This document shows positions 1-12,225 of a stretch of 64,000 nucleotides of DNA, piece by piece. Where the stretch lies: NCBI RefSeq assembly GCF_000143415.4, contig NW_003314265.1:2632559-2696558 (forward strand). Direction: 5' to 3'. The translations under genes were made by a program, and so were the position numbers. This stretch comes from Selaginella moellendorffii (Eukaryota; Streptophyta; Lycopodiopsida; Selaginellales; Selaginellaceae). The notes under the pieces were generated by a model. That model did not search any database. It worked only from the letters and a program-made list of their open reading frames with translations, and had not been told where the DNA came from. Numbering within the stretch: position 1 is the stretch's first letter; each line of letters starts with the position of its first letter.

Positions 1-723
1 TGTGTCAGCAATCTCACGGGTTTTTGGACACTGGCAATGCTGAGGAGGTAATACATTTCCTGTTGGTCTGCTGAAACAAATTCATTAGCAGGTACATTCT
101 TTATGTGAGGGACCACATTCGTCCTGTTCTTACGGCCGAAGCCGAGAAGATCATCATCAGTTACTATCAGCTCCAGCGGAGAGCAGGCGCTCAGAATGCA
201 GGTGCTGTTACCTTCATCTTCAGAAGGAGCATGCTCAGGCTATGATTTTGTTGCTAGCAAGGACGACCATAAGGATGTTGGAAAGCCTGATAAGGCTCGC
301 ACAAGGTAAATACCAAGTTGATCAGGGATGATGAAGGATGCGATAACGGTGTTGCAGCGCATGCGAAGCTTATGTACCGGCGACAGGTTACCAGAGCAGA
401 TGCTATTGCGGCGATTGTGTGCGTAGAATCGTCGATGACAACGTCTGCTATTCTGGACAACGTTGGGAACGCACTGCATTCAACGTTCTCGGAGAAGCCG
501 GACGCAGAGTGTAAGCAAGCGTGCCTGTTTGCGGCTGTTTTTGGTTGTAAAGAGCTTTTCAGACACGGAGCTAGAGCGCAAGATACTGGTTGCACTTGGT
601 CTGAATCGGCAGGATCCCTCCAACAGAGGGCCCGTCATGCAACGCTGCTCCAGCTTGCTGAATCAAGTGGATACGGAAGCTGGGATTATATTCCCTACCC
701 AAGGTCATCAAGGTCCTCAATAA
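1..723 (+). CDS. MCM9: DNA helicase MCM9, 3' part (5' end outside window)
   Basis: C-terminal part of MCM9, a helicase-family protein of DNA repair and meiotic recombination in the nucleus. Spliced exons read FWTLAMLRRYILYVRDH, then a lid region with ISYYQLQRRAGAQNA, RTTIRMLESLIRLAQ, HAKLMYRRQVTRADAIAA and ESSMTTSAILDNVGNALHS. This is the end of the MCM AAA+ domain; the ARTT..MLESLIRLAQAHA block is a family hallmark and the ESSMTTSA..VGNALHS tail matches plant MCM9 as I remember it. Exons lie at about 1-47, 92-199, 253-307, 359-511 and 564-723; introns are about 45-53 nt with GT-AG ends. The last splice gives ..PDAEYTELERKILVALGL and the frame ends at TAA 721-723. I see no break in the visible part. 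The start, Walker A and Walker B lie upstream of the window. Confidence 0.85.
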
Positions 724-3329
724 ACTATTGTGGCATTTCTGGGTCGACTTTTAAGTTACAGCACTGTGAGAGTTTTTTTCTATCAATTAAAACAAATAAA
801 TAAGATGGGTTCTAATCAATTAGAAATTTTTTGGTTTTTCGTTTTTGTTTTTTCTTGGATAATAATTTCTTTTCAGATATAAGTAGTTAATTTTGTCAAA
901 ATTTACATAAGGTAGTTTTACTAATTACCTAGTAAATTTTCTATTTTTTTTCTATATCTCATACGTTAAAAGTATAAATTATGTTCAATTTAATATGTTT
1001 ATCTAGAAATTGACAAATATACAAGTTTCTCTCTATACAAATAAATTGTGTTAAGAAAATTATATTCAATAATTTTTTTCCTTAAAATTTATATAATTAT
1101 TTATAATTTTTATTCAATAATATAAATCTCTTGTACTTGTTTGAAATATTACACATATAGTTTATGTTTTATAAAATAATGTTTAAGAGGATTTTTAATA
1201 AGAAAAAAAAATAAAAGTATAAAATTTAAATGATAAAATTCATATGAGATAATTTTTTTTTATTTTTACACATTTATATTTTTAATAACTTAAGTAAAAT
1301 ACTATAATTAAGTAAATACAGTAAACAAAGTTTTGTAACAAAAGATATAGATTATGTGTGGCTAATTATTTTTTCAACTAGCATTTTTATAAAAAAATAT
1401 AGTTATTTTTTAATTATAAATATAAATAGCAGTTTAACCAATAATTTAATCAAGGTTGGAATAAGAAAATTATATATCTATGTATTTATAATATTATAGA
1501 GTTTATATTATTTAAATAATTTATGCTAAAATCATAAATTTCACTCAACAATGCCATTGTTAAAAGAACATCTATATAGTTACCTTTGAGTTAAAAACTA
1601 AATAAATATATAAATTAAAATAAATTTTTCAATAAAATAATATGTTTTATTTTTATCACCTTTTGAAATTCAAATGATCAAATAAATGGAAAATAGTAAA
1701 CAATTAAAAAGATAAAATTCCAAATTAAAATATTTATTTTCAATCAATTAAGGGTATTTAAAAAGTGGAATTGAAGTGTTTATGAGTTTATTTAATTTTC
1801 TAGGAAGTCTAGATTGATGAACATTTGCATCACATCTAGTGTAAATCCAACAACTCTCTTTAATAAATAAATTTAGAGCTTTTTTAATTATAATTATAGT
1901 TATATCTAAAATGTTCTTAAATATTTTGAGATATTCTACCATCTAATGGTTGTTATTCACTTTGATTAATCTTGTTTTTATAATTTATAAATTTTCCTAA
2001 ACTTTTCTTAATATATTCTATTTTATTCTACCAATAAGATTAATCTAATAGTATATTTATAATATTATTTTTTATTGATCAATTGAATTAATAAAAAATA
2101 CTGAATAACTGAAAATAAATGAAGCATGGAAGGCCACATGAGGCACTAGCAGATATAAGACTGGAGCAGGGGAGGAAATAGCACGGCAGGGAATCCTTTA
2201 GAGTTAGGTCCATAATCGAGCTAATCCAAAATGCAAGTACCTGAAGAAGAGGAAACCAAAAACTTGTGATCTTGCCAGTACCTGCCAAACATTCTTCTTT
2301 AAAGAAAAGTTCATCCAGGATAGCTATGGATCCCAAAAGCTTGGAACTTATGTGTGGAAGTGGAAAAGAAGATATATAGCATGCTTTGATCAATGGGCAT
2401 GGCTGTGGCAGGAAGTGAGCCATGGCACGCTAGTCATTCTTGTGTCTATCCTGAGTATGGGAGCAACGCAGGTCCATTCCTTTTGGAGTTGTGGATGATG
2501 ATAGGAGCAGGCTGAAAGGTGATCTATCCAAGCTTTGCCTTGTCTATAATCTCGCAGGATTCTAGAGATAAAAAGGGGCTTTCCAAAATTTTGTCACTCT
2601 CATTTTTTTAACTGTTCTTCTTTTGCAACAGTTACTGTGACAACTTTTGGCCGGTGAAATAGGTCCAAACACACTTTGAGTTGATAGAGCTCAAGTGGGT
2701 ATAAACCTGTCGACTTAATGACCTCTCTAGCCCTTGCACAATGTTAAACATTTTTTTGCTGTGTGCTTTCAAGAATCTCTAATGAACTCATTGTGTCTCT
2801 TAATGATTCTTTTGCAAGTATCATACATTGATAAACTCCTTTCTAAAAGCTTCGCATTTGCCACCTTTGCTACAAAGGTGTCTAACATAGTAGGCATCCA
2901 GCCCCTATCACGTAGCGACAATCTTACATGAATGAATAGCTGGGTGAAAGGTTTTAGTTTAGCAAGTTCCTCACTAGAATGGGAAAGGGAGTCCACTTTC
3001 CAGCTTTTTCTACACACTCTTGAGACTCAACAAACTGCTTTGCAGAAAAATGGGGACATATCATCAAAGAACCTGTAAATCAATCATTCCACTAATGTCT
3101 TGGGCACTTGCATTCAACAATAGGATTGACAACACATGCTTGATGTGGTGTGATTTAGCCAATATGAAAACATTTTAGATTTAAAATAGGTTATGGATAA
3201 TGCTATAATTAAAAATTTGAACCATAGAATATGCTTAAAAATTATTTTATCTTATTTTTCTAGTTTGGTCCAACCTTTCAAAGTAATAGGAAAAAAGAAT
3301 GAGAAAAATGTTTGAGTACCACTTCGGTT
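724..3329. other. AT-rich intergenic stretch, no gene recognised
   Basis: From about 780 to 2100 the sequence is strongly AT-rich with poly-A and poly-T runs and no coding signature. From 2100 to 3300 composition is more balanced, with open frames up to 111 codons on both strands, but none gives a domain or splice pattern I recognise. It may hold decayed transposon sequence. Confidence 0.5.
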
Positions 3330-4712
3330 TTAGCTTACTCTCCTCGTCTTCCTCTTCCTCTTGCTATCAGGCGTCCTGAGCATCTGGCTCTGGACGTTAT
3401 ACCTCTCGCGCTGGAACGCCTGGAACGCATCGCACGCCGCCTCCAGATGCTCATACTTCTTCACGTACACCCGGACGATCCTCTGCGGCACGTCGTGCCC
3501 AGCATAACTCCTCCCCACCTCCTCTGCCTTGAGCTCCAGCTTCTCCGTGCTGCCATAGCCTTTGAAGAAGTGCACGCCCTCCAGGAGATCGCTCTTCCCG
3601 CAAGCATCGTCAATCTTGACGTTGCTCACCACGATGTCGTCCCTCTGGAGAACGCCACCCTTGGCGTAGCAGAGGATGTCCTCGGCCGTCACAGCACTAA
3701 ACCTCTCGGCGTGCTCCGCCGGGACCTTGAGGCTGTCGCAAAACTGGTACAGCTCTCGCCCCCGCCGCCGCATCCTCCACACCAGCTTCCTCGACGCCTC
3801 CAGCTCCGGCTCGTCCGACGTCTCGATCGCCTTGAGTAACGAGTCGTCCAGCTTCCAGAAGCTGGCCGGGTCGTCCACCATCCCGGAGATGCCCAGGAAG
3901 CCGTCCGCCATCACCAGCGCGTCCGCCAGCATCAGCTCCATGGCCTTCACCTTGGGATGCGTGTAAACCTCCCGGAAGAGGTTCCCCCTCGTCACAAACA
4001 GCTCGCAGATGGTGGCGGCGACGTTGGAGCGGAAGCAAATCTCGTTGTCGATCACCCGCATGCTGTCCATGAGCCGGCAAACCTTGAACGTCCCGGGCTC
4101 CAGGCCGCAGGCGCGGGTGTCGCGGAGGATATAGTCGAACTTGTCCACGTCGATGCCGTTGCGCCCGTTGGCGACGATGTCGTAGAGGAAGGCCTTGTCG
4201 CCCTGCGGCGCGCCGCGCTCCGAGCTGCACAGGATCATGTCCTTGACGCGCTTGAGCACCCCGGCGTCCACGTCGATGTAGTTCCTGTCCACGATGAAGT
4301 CCACCATCTTTCCGGACATGGCCTCGTGGTGCCACTTGAGCAGGCCGGCGCCGATCCTGGGCAGGAACTCGTTCTCGAAGACGTGGCTGAAGGGGCCGTG
4401 GCCGACGTCGTGGAGAAGACCCGCCAGCCCCACGGACGTGAGGTCCGACTGCTCCAGCTCCAGCTCGGGCCAGCAGCTGTCCAGGTTGAAGACGGTGGCG
4501 CGCGCGAAGTTGTAGACGCCGAGCGAGTGCTCGAGCCGCGAGTGGGTCGCGCCGGGGTAGACGAGGTTGCACAGGCCCAGCTGCTTCACATCGCGCAGGC
4601 GCTGGAACTCCACCGTGTCGATGAAGTCCTGCGCGAGCGGGTCGATGTGGATGTTGTCATGGACGTTGTCGAGGACGTCTTTCTCGTCGGACCTGTTGCG
4701 GCGGAGCGGCAT
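3330..4712 (-). CDS. SAMHD1/VENOSA4-like HD-domain dNTP phosphohydrolase
   Basis: Single-exon protein of 460 residues. It resembles the SAMHD1 family, which splits dNTPs into deoxynucleoside and triphosphate and so sets dNTP pools; the plant member is VEN4. The metal-binding HD set is complete: His62 in SRLEHSLGVYNFA, His101-Asp102 in LLHDVGHGPFSH and the third Asp in IDVDKFDYILRD near 190-193. The C terminus is basic (DSKRKRKTRRVS) and could be a nuclear signal. No SAM domain is visible, as expected for plant members. The frame extends upstream of the chosen ATG at 4712 but only through non-ATG codons. It lies 116 bp downstream of the Jagunal-like gene on the same strand. A dGTPase-like specificity cannot be excluded from sequence alone. 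Confidence 0.85.
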   Translation of the reverse strand: MPLRRNRSDEKDVLDNVHDNIHIDPLAQDFIDTVEFQRLRDVKQLGLCNLVYPGATHSRLEHSLGVYNFARATVFNLDSCWPELELEQSDLTSVGLAGLLHDVGHGPFSHVFENEFLPRIGAGLLKWHHEAMSGKMVDFIVDRNYIDVDAGVLKRVKDMILCSSERGAPQGDKAFLYDIVANGRNGIDVDKFDYILRDTRACGLEPGTFKVCRLMDSMRVIDNEICFRSNVAATICELFVTRGNLFREVYTHPKVKAMELMLADALVMADGFLGISGMVDDPASFWKLDDSLLKAIETSDEPELEASRKLVWRMRRRGRELYQFCDSLKVPAEHAERFSAVTAEDILCYAKGGVLQRDDIVVSNVKIDDACGKSDLLEGVHFFKGYGSTEKLELKAEEVGRSYAGHDVPQRIVRVYVKKYEHLEAACDAFQAFQRERYNVQSQMLRTPDSKRKRKTRRVS

Positions 4713-4828
4713 GGCGCTGGCGAGCAGCAAGAGAAGAACCCTAACTGTGTGGAGCCATCGCCGTCGCTGCTCTAAGAATAGCTGACATGGAGCCGGATAT
4801 GGTTGAGGAAAGAAAGGAACTTTACTTC

Positions 4829-5743
4829 TTATTTCTTGCGAGCAATGCTGTTGGATAACGAGAGCGCTTTCGAGACGGACAGAAGCTGGACCAAAATCCC
4901 TGAAACACAGGAAAGAAAGATTTTTTCAGTCAGTCGATACGGAGGAACGACAGGGGCGAAAGAATAAACAAACAGACCAATGGCTTCTTGGACGGCTTCG
5001 AGGCTAACGAGGATGACTTTGTTCCTGTTTTCCTTGCTGCTCTTCTGCCACTCGTCCGACCACTGCTAGCAGACAAGAAGGATTTTTCACGTCGAGCTTG
5101 GTATTAGGCAAATCTAATGAAATCCAAACCTCTGCGAAGAAACGGCCAGAGATGATCGGGAGCAGCGAGAGCGAGATGGAAGTCCCCGTGAGGAGCAAGT
5201 AGAGCTTGAGCAAATGGGGCGAAGCACCAGTTTTCAGAGCTACCAAAGCAACCACGATCAAAACAAGAAAAGAGAGAGAGAGAGAGAGAGAAAGAAGTCC
5301 GAAGAGAAGTTCTTACCGAGCGTTCCAACGAGGACAGAAGCTCCCCCAAAGATACACGCACACACGGTGGTCATTTCAAGCGGCTCGCCATTGAGAGTCA
5401 TGAGAGTCGACCATAGAGCCTTGAACAACACAAACGCTGTCTGGATCAACGAAAAAATACATTAGAAGAAACCAGAGAAATCTCTCTCGAGAAAGAACAA
5501 TGGAGCTTCTTTTTCACCTGGATGGCCACAAATCTCCGCAAATGCATACGAGCATGCGCAGCTCTCCGGTACTCTACAGTGAAAAATCGATCGATCGATG
5601 AGATTGCGCCATGAGATCGAAGCAAGAAAGAGATCCAGCGCTCGCTGCTGCTACTTACTGTCGTCCACGGTCATGCGATAGGAGAAATCCGATCCATCGG
5701 TGCCGACCGGCCGCACGGCCGAGCCACCGCGCCTCATCGACAT
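4829..5743 (-). CDS. Jagunal-like ER membrane protein
   Basis: Six short exons (5743-5659, 5573-5518, 5440-5317, 5239-5130, 5062-4978, 4899-4829) sum to 531 nt, 176 residues, and all GT-AG phases agree. The N terminus carries the Jagunal signature RPVGTDGSDFSYRMTVDD, followed by a basic stretch (KYRRAAHARMHLRR). Hydrophobic segments follow: TAFVLFKALWSTLM, TTVCACIFGGASVLVGTL and LLKLYLLLTGTSISLSLLPI, then a C-terminal helix ending SNSIARKK, a possible dilysine-like ER retrieval tail. Animal Jagunal organises the ER and early secretory pathway; plant homologues are little studied. Exon 1 starts 47 bp from the divergent PsbP-domain gene. Intron 3 contains a GA repeat. The start is the first of two near ATGs (second at 5737). 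Confidence 0.75.
5271..5290. repeat. (GA)n microsatellite in intron 3 of the Jagunal-like gene
   Basis: Ten AG units, read as CT on the coding strand, where they form part of the pyrimidine-rich intron. Confidence 0.9.
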
Positions 5744-5790
5744 CCGGCTACCTAAAGAAGTGGATAAACAAATTTAGGGTTTATGCGAGA

Positions 5791-7004
5791 ATGGGCACTA
5801 TCATCGCTCTCACGCCCAGCGGATTTCTCTGCCGGGACACGAAGCGGGATCCCTGTGTGTGTCCGATGTCTGTGCATTCTCCTCATCACGCCGCGCAATC
5901 CGTGAGACTTTCACGCCGAGGATTTGGAGTCCAGCTCGTGTTGTTGCCGAGTCTCTGGATGCAAATGCCAATGCCAGCAGCTGCGTTGGAGCAAGAGGAG
6001 CTAAACATCCCAAGTAAGTAGAGTAGCTAGCCTTTCTTCTGGCATTCTAGAAGGAAAAAAACGAGGAAACAATGAAAATTCTACTGGTTTGACAGAGAAG
6101 AATGATCCAAATTCTTGGGACGAGTACCAAGGGGATGGATTTGGCGTGAAAATTCCTCCAGGTTTCGAAGATACTCTGGAACCCGATGTAAGTTTGGAGT
6201 TTGCTGGAAAAAGAATTCTAGTTCTAACATGCTGCTATGCTGCTACGAGAATGGCAGGAGTTTCCTATAGGAGAAGTTCCTTTGTATGGCAATCGTGCAA
6301 AGCCCAAGGTTTTTGCAGCGCGTTTTGCTTCTCGTGACGGGTTTGTTCACTACTTCTTTCTTGGAAATCTTTCGTTTTTAGTTTTTCTTTTCATTCCTGT
6401 TTGGTTCTCAATCAGGGAAGAGTTTGTGAGCGTGGTAATTCGTCGGGCTTCGCAGCTCAAGGCTACATTTTTCGAGGTAACGAATACTGGGGTTTTGTGT
6501 TACCACTGCTGCTAAGGTGTGATAGCAATAGTTCCTTTTGGTGTAGGCTAAGAGCATCACGGACCTTGGGAAAGTTGACGACATTGCGAAGCTATTTCTT
6601 CCTGGTCGGTCACTGCAAGTTTCTCTGTTTGTTTCTCCGCTTTGTTGATCGTTTGTCATTTCTTTTGTTTGTTTACAGTCGGTGCAAGGCTCACTGCCGC
6701 CTCGTCCGTGACCTCCGAAGCTCAAAGGTTTTGTATTCCATCGTGGATATTTTTTTATTTTTTTGTAACACTGACTGGTGCCACTGCAGAGTATACTATC
6801 TGTACGAGTACTTGGCAGGAAGCAAGCATGTAATCGTGTCCGCTGCAGCCCAGAGCGGTCGGGTAAGGTTTTGAATCGAAGTGTTGGTCGCTCTCAATGG
6901 AATCTGTCCAGATTTTTGTTGCTGCCGCTACTGCTCCTCAGTCGAGGTGGAAAAAAGATGGTCGTTTTCTGAGCTCTGCTGCTGCGTCATTCTATCTTTT
7001 GTGA
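5791..7004 (+). CDS. PsbP-domain thylakoid lumenal protein
   Basis: Eight exons (5791-6013, 6096-6187, 6258-6340, 6416-6476, 6547-6604, 6679-6727, 6790-6862, 6912-7004) sum to 732 nt, 243 residues, all in phase. The first about 70 residues look like a bipartite plastid plus thylakoid targeting peptide with a twin-arginine core (RLSRRGFGVQLVLLP) and an AAA cleavage region, suggesting Tat-dependent import to the lumen. The mature part has the PsbP pattern: DGFGVKIPPGFEDTLEPD, PKVFAARFASRDGEEFVSV, ITDLGKVDDIAKLFLPV and a C-terminal RWKKDGRFLSSAAASFYLL. It most resembles the minor PsbP-domain family near Arabidopsis At3g05410 as I remember it, rather than PsbP of the oxygen-evolving complex. An upstream ATG at 5783 opens a short out-of-frame ORF. 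Confidence 0.8.
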
Positions 7005-7168
7005 GGGAGTACTCGTGACTTTCTTCAGTTTTTAGTCTCCACTTGAATCTGGATACTAATTTCTTCTCAACTTTAGTGCATCACTAGGATGACCGAACTG
7101 CATTCAGGTATGACAGACATCTCACAATCAACATAATGAGTTTTTTTGTATTTTCCTTCTTGGCAGTC

Positions 7169-8401
7169 TCAAAATCTCCAAAACCTTCTCGTCCTTGCTC
7201 GCGCATTGCTCGCTTGAGCTGCCTTCGCTCTCGCTCTCCGTTCAGCAGCAGCTCTTCTCACGAGGTACTTACGTTGAAAGTATATGATCCAGGTCACAAC
7301 CTCCATTACCAGGCTCACAGCTCCCAGAGAAATCACCACTGCGATGAAAGCCGTCTTAAATTTCGCTGCCGGCTCGAGGATGCTGAGGCCGATGAAAACG
7401 TTCACCACACCGAGCACAAGCGTCGTATAGCCGATCGATTGGTGGTATATGTTCCACAAGAAGCGGATCTTTTCGTATGGCTTGGGCCTCACCAGCAAAG
7501 CTATGACTTGCAGCGTTCCTCCGGCAAAGATGGCGTATCCGATGTTCCGGTGCGTTTCGTAGACGTTCCCGGACCCCGATTCGAGCTTTAGTCCGAGAAC
7601 CCAGCCAGCCACCCCGACTCCGTAGGCCGGGATCTGGATCATCAGGTGGAGATAGAACCAAGCTCCGCTAGGTGACGTGAACGGGCGAAGATACCGAGCT
7701 GCCATCACTCCGACCGGGATGGCGATCCCCCAGGCAGCTCCACTCAGCAGCGCATGGGTGTTCTTGAGCCTCTGCCTCGGAGTGAGCTTGGAAACCAGGG
7801 GCTGGGCCACGGAGTCCTTCTTCGACATATCGATCCTCCTGAGCGACACCAAGTTGGCCTTTTTGAAGTCGTGGGACTGCGGAGAATCGCCGAGAACCTG
7901 GTCGCCAAAGTTCCAGACGTGGTTCATCGTGGTGCTGCTGCTGTTGGTCAGAGGGATGGTTGCAAAGATGGTGACGACGGTTCCTTCCATGGTCACGGAC
8001 TGGTTCTGGAATGGAACTTCGGTCTGTTCTTGGGGGCTGAGAGAGATATCGTCGTCCTTGACTTGCCTGGAGACCGAGTAGCTGTGGAGCTGTGCTCCTT
8101 GCGAGCTCTGGAAGGCGATGAGAGCGCTGGTACCGGACATCTCCAACGAGTGGGGATTTATCCCCCAGCCCAGCCAGCCAGTCCGAGCTGGAAGGGCCCC
8201 GGTTACCGCCACCTCGAGCACGCTTTTCCTCGATGGATCATCGTCCCCGTGGAGTGTCCAAGCGATGGTTACTCGCTCGTCCAGACCGTGGCATACCTCA
8301 AAGTTCTTGAGAGCTGAACAAGGATCGCCCGCCACTGCTGCTACTGCTACTGGGAAAACTATCAGGAAGAACACCAGCAAAATTCGATCGACCTCCTCCA
8401 T
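7169..8401 (-). CDS. DOMON and cytochrome b561 domain membrane protein (CYBDOM)
   Basis: 410 residues in one exon. A signal peptide (ILLVFFLIVFPVAVAAVAG) is followed by a DOMON domain (about 40-190; ARTGWLGWGINPHS, SGTSALIAF), a linker and a b561 core of five membrane segments. Four candidate heme-ligand histidines are visible: NTHALLSGAAWG, FYLHLMIQIP, ETHRNIGYAIFAGG and WNIYHQSIGYTT. Plant CYBDOMs move electrons across the plasma membrane, probably from ascorbate; that is family knowledge. The basic tail RRAAAERRARAKAAQ follows a GTAAGT that could be a splice donor near 7274, so the last about 30 residues may be read-through of an unrecognised intron. The frame opens at a non-ATG codon at 8419; the first ATG is 8401. 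Confidence 0.85.
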   Translation of the reverse strand: MEEVDRILLVFFLIVFPVAVAAVAGDPCSALKNFEVCHGLDERVTIAWTLHGDDDPSRKSVLEVAVTGALPARTGWLGWGINPHSLEMSGTSALIAFQSSQGAQLHSYSVSRQVKDDDISLSPQEQTEVPFQNQSVTMEGTVVTIFATIPLTNSSSTTMNHVWNFGDQVLGDSPQSHDFKKANLVSLRRIDMSKKDSVAQPLVSKLTPRQRLKNTHALLSGAAWGIAIPVGVMAARYLRPFTSPSGAWFYLHLMIQIPAYGVGVAGWVLGLKLESGSGNVYETHRNIGYAIFAGGTLQVIALLVRPKPYEKIRFLWNIYHQSIGYTTLVLGVVNVFIGLSILEPAAKFKTAFIAVVISLGAVSLVMEVVTWIIYFQRKYLVRRAAAERRARAKAAQASNARARTRRFWRF

Positions 8402-8877
8402 ACTCGAGAGGAGTTCCACTTCGTGCTTGCTCGATAGATGGAGAGAGAAAGAGAGAGAGAGAGTGAAAGATTTATCTTTTCAAGTCTGGAATTCGCGTCG
8501 TTTAGTTTGCTACAGAGATCTTGGAACGTCTGTGAACCAATTCTTGCTCGTCGAGTTTGTCCCAAACAAAACCAAAGAGGTTTTTCTCTTCTAGAAAATA
8601 CCACCAGCCCGGGATATAAAGTTAAGCAAAGTGCAATCGTGTTACACTAATCTAATGAAGGTTATAGTTGTCCACGTGGCATACTGTAGGGGCAGCCGTT
8701 AGATCCAGCAATCCGAGGGCTCCGGCTGTGCAGAATCGTCGCCGCCCGTCCGGGCATCGGGCGGGCATCGGGCGGCCCACATTTGTTAAGGGCTCGTGTG
8801 ACGTGTTTGGTTTTCTTCTCTCCTTTTCTGTGAAACCCTAGAGTTAGGGTCCGTGCGGCAATTGCAGGGCAGCGGCG
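8402..8877. promoter_or_regulatory. Shared upstream region of CYBDOM (-) and eIF5A (+)
   Basis: The region contains a GA repeat (8441-8463), a G-box-like CCACGTGG near 8672, a direct repeat of GGGCATCGGGC around 8753-8774, a site II-like GGCCCA (8774-8779), a telo-box AAACCCTA (8833-8840) and, 3 bp on, the inverse TTAGGGT (8844-8850). Site II plus telo-box is the usual promoter combination of plant translation genes, which fits eIF5A just downstream. Confidence 0.55.
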
Positions 8878-9710
8878 ATGTCGGACGAGGAGCATCACTT
8901 CGACAACAAGGCGGACGCCGGCGCCTCCAAGACCTATCCCCAGCAGGCCGGGACGATCCGCAAGAACGCCTACATCGTGATCAAGCAGCGCCCCTGCAAG
9001 GTAACTCCTCCGATCCGCCGCTCGCCAGATCTCGATCCGCCGCCTAGGGCTCTGGAGCGTGATCAGCTCGGCTGGATATTTTGTTTTGCTTACGCGCGGC
9101 CGCATTTAATTTCTCGCTAATGCCCGGCTACTCGCAGGTTGTTGAGGTGTCTACTTCCAAGACTGGCAAGCACGGCCATGCGAAGTGCCATTTCGTGGGC
9201 ATCGATATCTTCACCGGGAAAAAGCTCGAGGATATTGTCCCATCTTCCCACAATTGCGATGTGAGTTTCTCTAGTTCTTTTGCTCCCTTTTCAACGCATT
9301 TTGATCCTCGCGGTCTCTCCTCTGCTTTCCCAGGTTCCGGAAGTCACTCGCACCGACTACCAGCTGATTGACATCTCGGAAGACGGATTTGTATGACCAA
9401 AGCTCCCACTTTTATGATTCATGCCTTGCCTTTTTCTTATCTTTTCGTCATTGTGTGATCCAGGTGAGTCTCCTCACCGAGAATGGTGACACCAAGGACG
9501 ACCTCCGCCTTCCAACTGATGATCAGCTCAACGCCCAGGTGAGCGTCACGAATCACTTTTGCGAAAGAACACTTTCGTGTGTGTATCTAAAGGGCTTTGC
9601 CACCGCAGATTTCTTCTGGCTTCCATGACGGCAAGGATCTCGTTGTGACAGTCATGTCCGCTCTCGGGGAGGAGCAGATTTGCGCCCTCAAGGACATCGG
9701 GCCCAAGTAG
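8878..9710 (+). CDS. eIF5A: Eukaryotic translation initiation factor 5A
   Basis: Five exons (8878-9000, 9138-9260, 9334-9390, 9464-9538, 9609-9710) sum to 480 nt, 159 residues, the normal plant length. It begins MSDEEHHFD and ends ALKDIGPK. The hypusination loop [11 protein letters not shown] is intact; its central lysine would be modified by deoxyhypusine synthase and hydroxylase. eIF5A acts in the cytosol, relieving ribosome stalling and aiding elongation and termination. The SH3-like domain ([12 protein letters not shown] through [15 protein letters not shown]) and the C-terminal OB domain are complete. All introns are 70-137 nt. Promoter motifs upstream are typical for translation genes. 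Confidence 0.95.
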
Positions 9711-10106
9711 AAGCGCTCCAACGCAAGCACGAAGCCGAGGACCACTGGTTTTGTACCTCCTTAAAAGTCATTTTACTCTATAGTTCGTTCGTTTTTCCTT
9801 GCAACTCTGTTGTAACCAGTGGGGAACGTTTTTTTCCAAAGTAGGGGAGTTTGGGTCGGCTACTATTTGTATGCTTTGACGACCTGGAAAAAATTCTATT
9901 TATTCATTGCCAGCTTCTTATCTCTTCCAGGGTGTGCGTGTGCTTTTGTGCCTTTTGGTCGAACGAGAGAGGCTGCCTTCTCTCTGGGGACCCGTGTCAA
10001 AGCCTTAAAAAATGGTTGTTTTTTTCTTCCTTTTTACTCGTTTCGCTTCGTTTCGTTGAGCTAACGTTCATGCTTATATTGACTTCGCTGTTTGCAGGGT
10101 GGCTCT
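9711..10106. other. Convergent 3' region between eIF5A and WRKY
   Basis: Contains the eIF5A 3' UTR, rich in T, and the WRKY 3' flank. I see no further gene. Confidence 0.5.
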
Positions 10107-12163
<2,057 letters not shown>

Positions 12164-12211
12164 TTCTCTTCTAAAGACGATATCAAAGCCTCGCAATCTA
12201 CTCCTTTATCC

Positions 12212-12225
12212 TATATATTCACGTG
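12212..12225 (-). promoter_or_regulatory. TATA box with adjacent G-box upstream of the WRKY gene
   Basis: On the minus strand CACGTG (12225-12220) is followed directly by a TATATA stretch (12218-12212), about 50 bp before the ATG at 12163. The distance is short for a TATA box, so transcription would start close to the ATG, or these motifs may lie within the leader. Confidence 0.4.

Noticed and set aside
318-803. 161-codon plus-strand ORF read as one gene
   Set aside because: The first half is the MCM9 exon preceded by its intron; after the 512-563 intron the frame shifts to another reading that ends at 723. The long ORF is an artefact of reading through splice sites.
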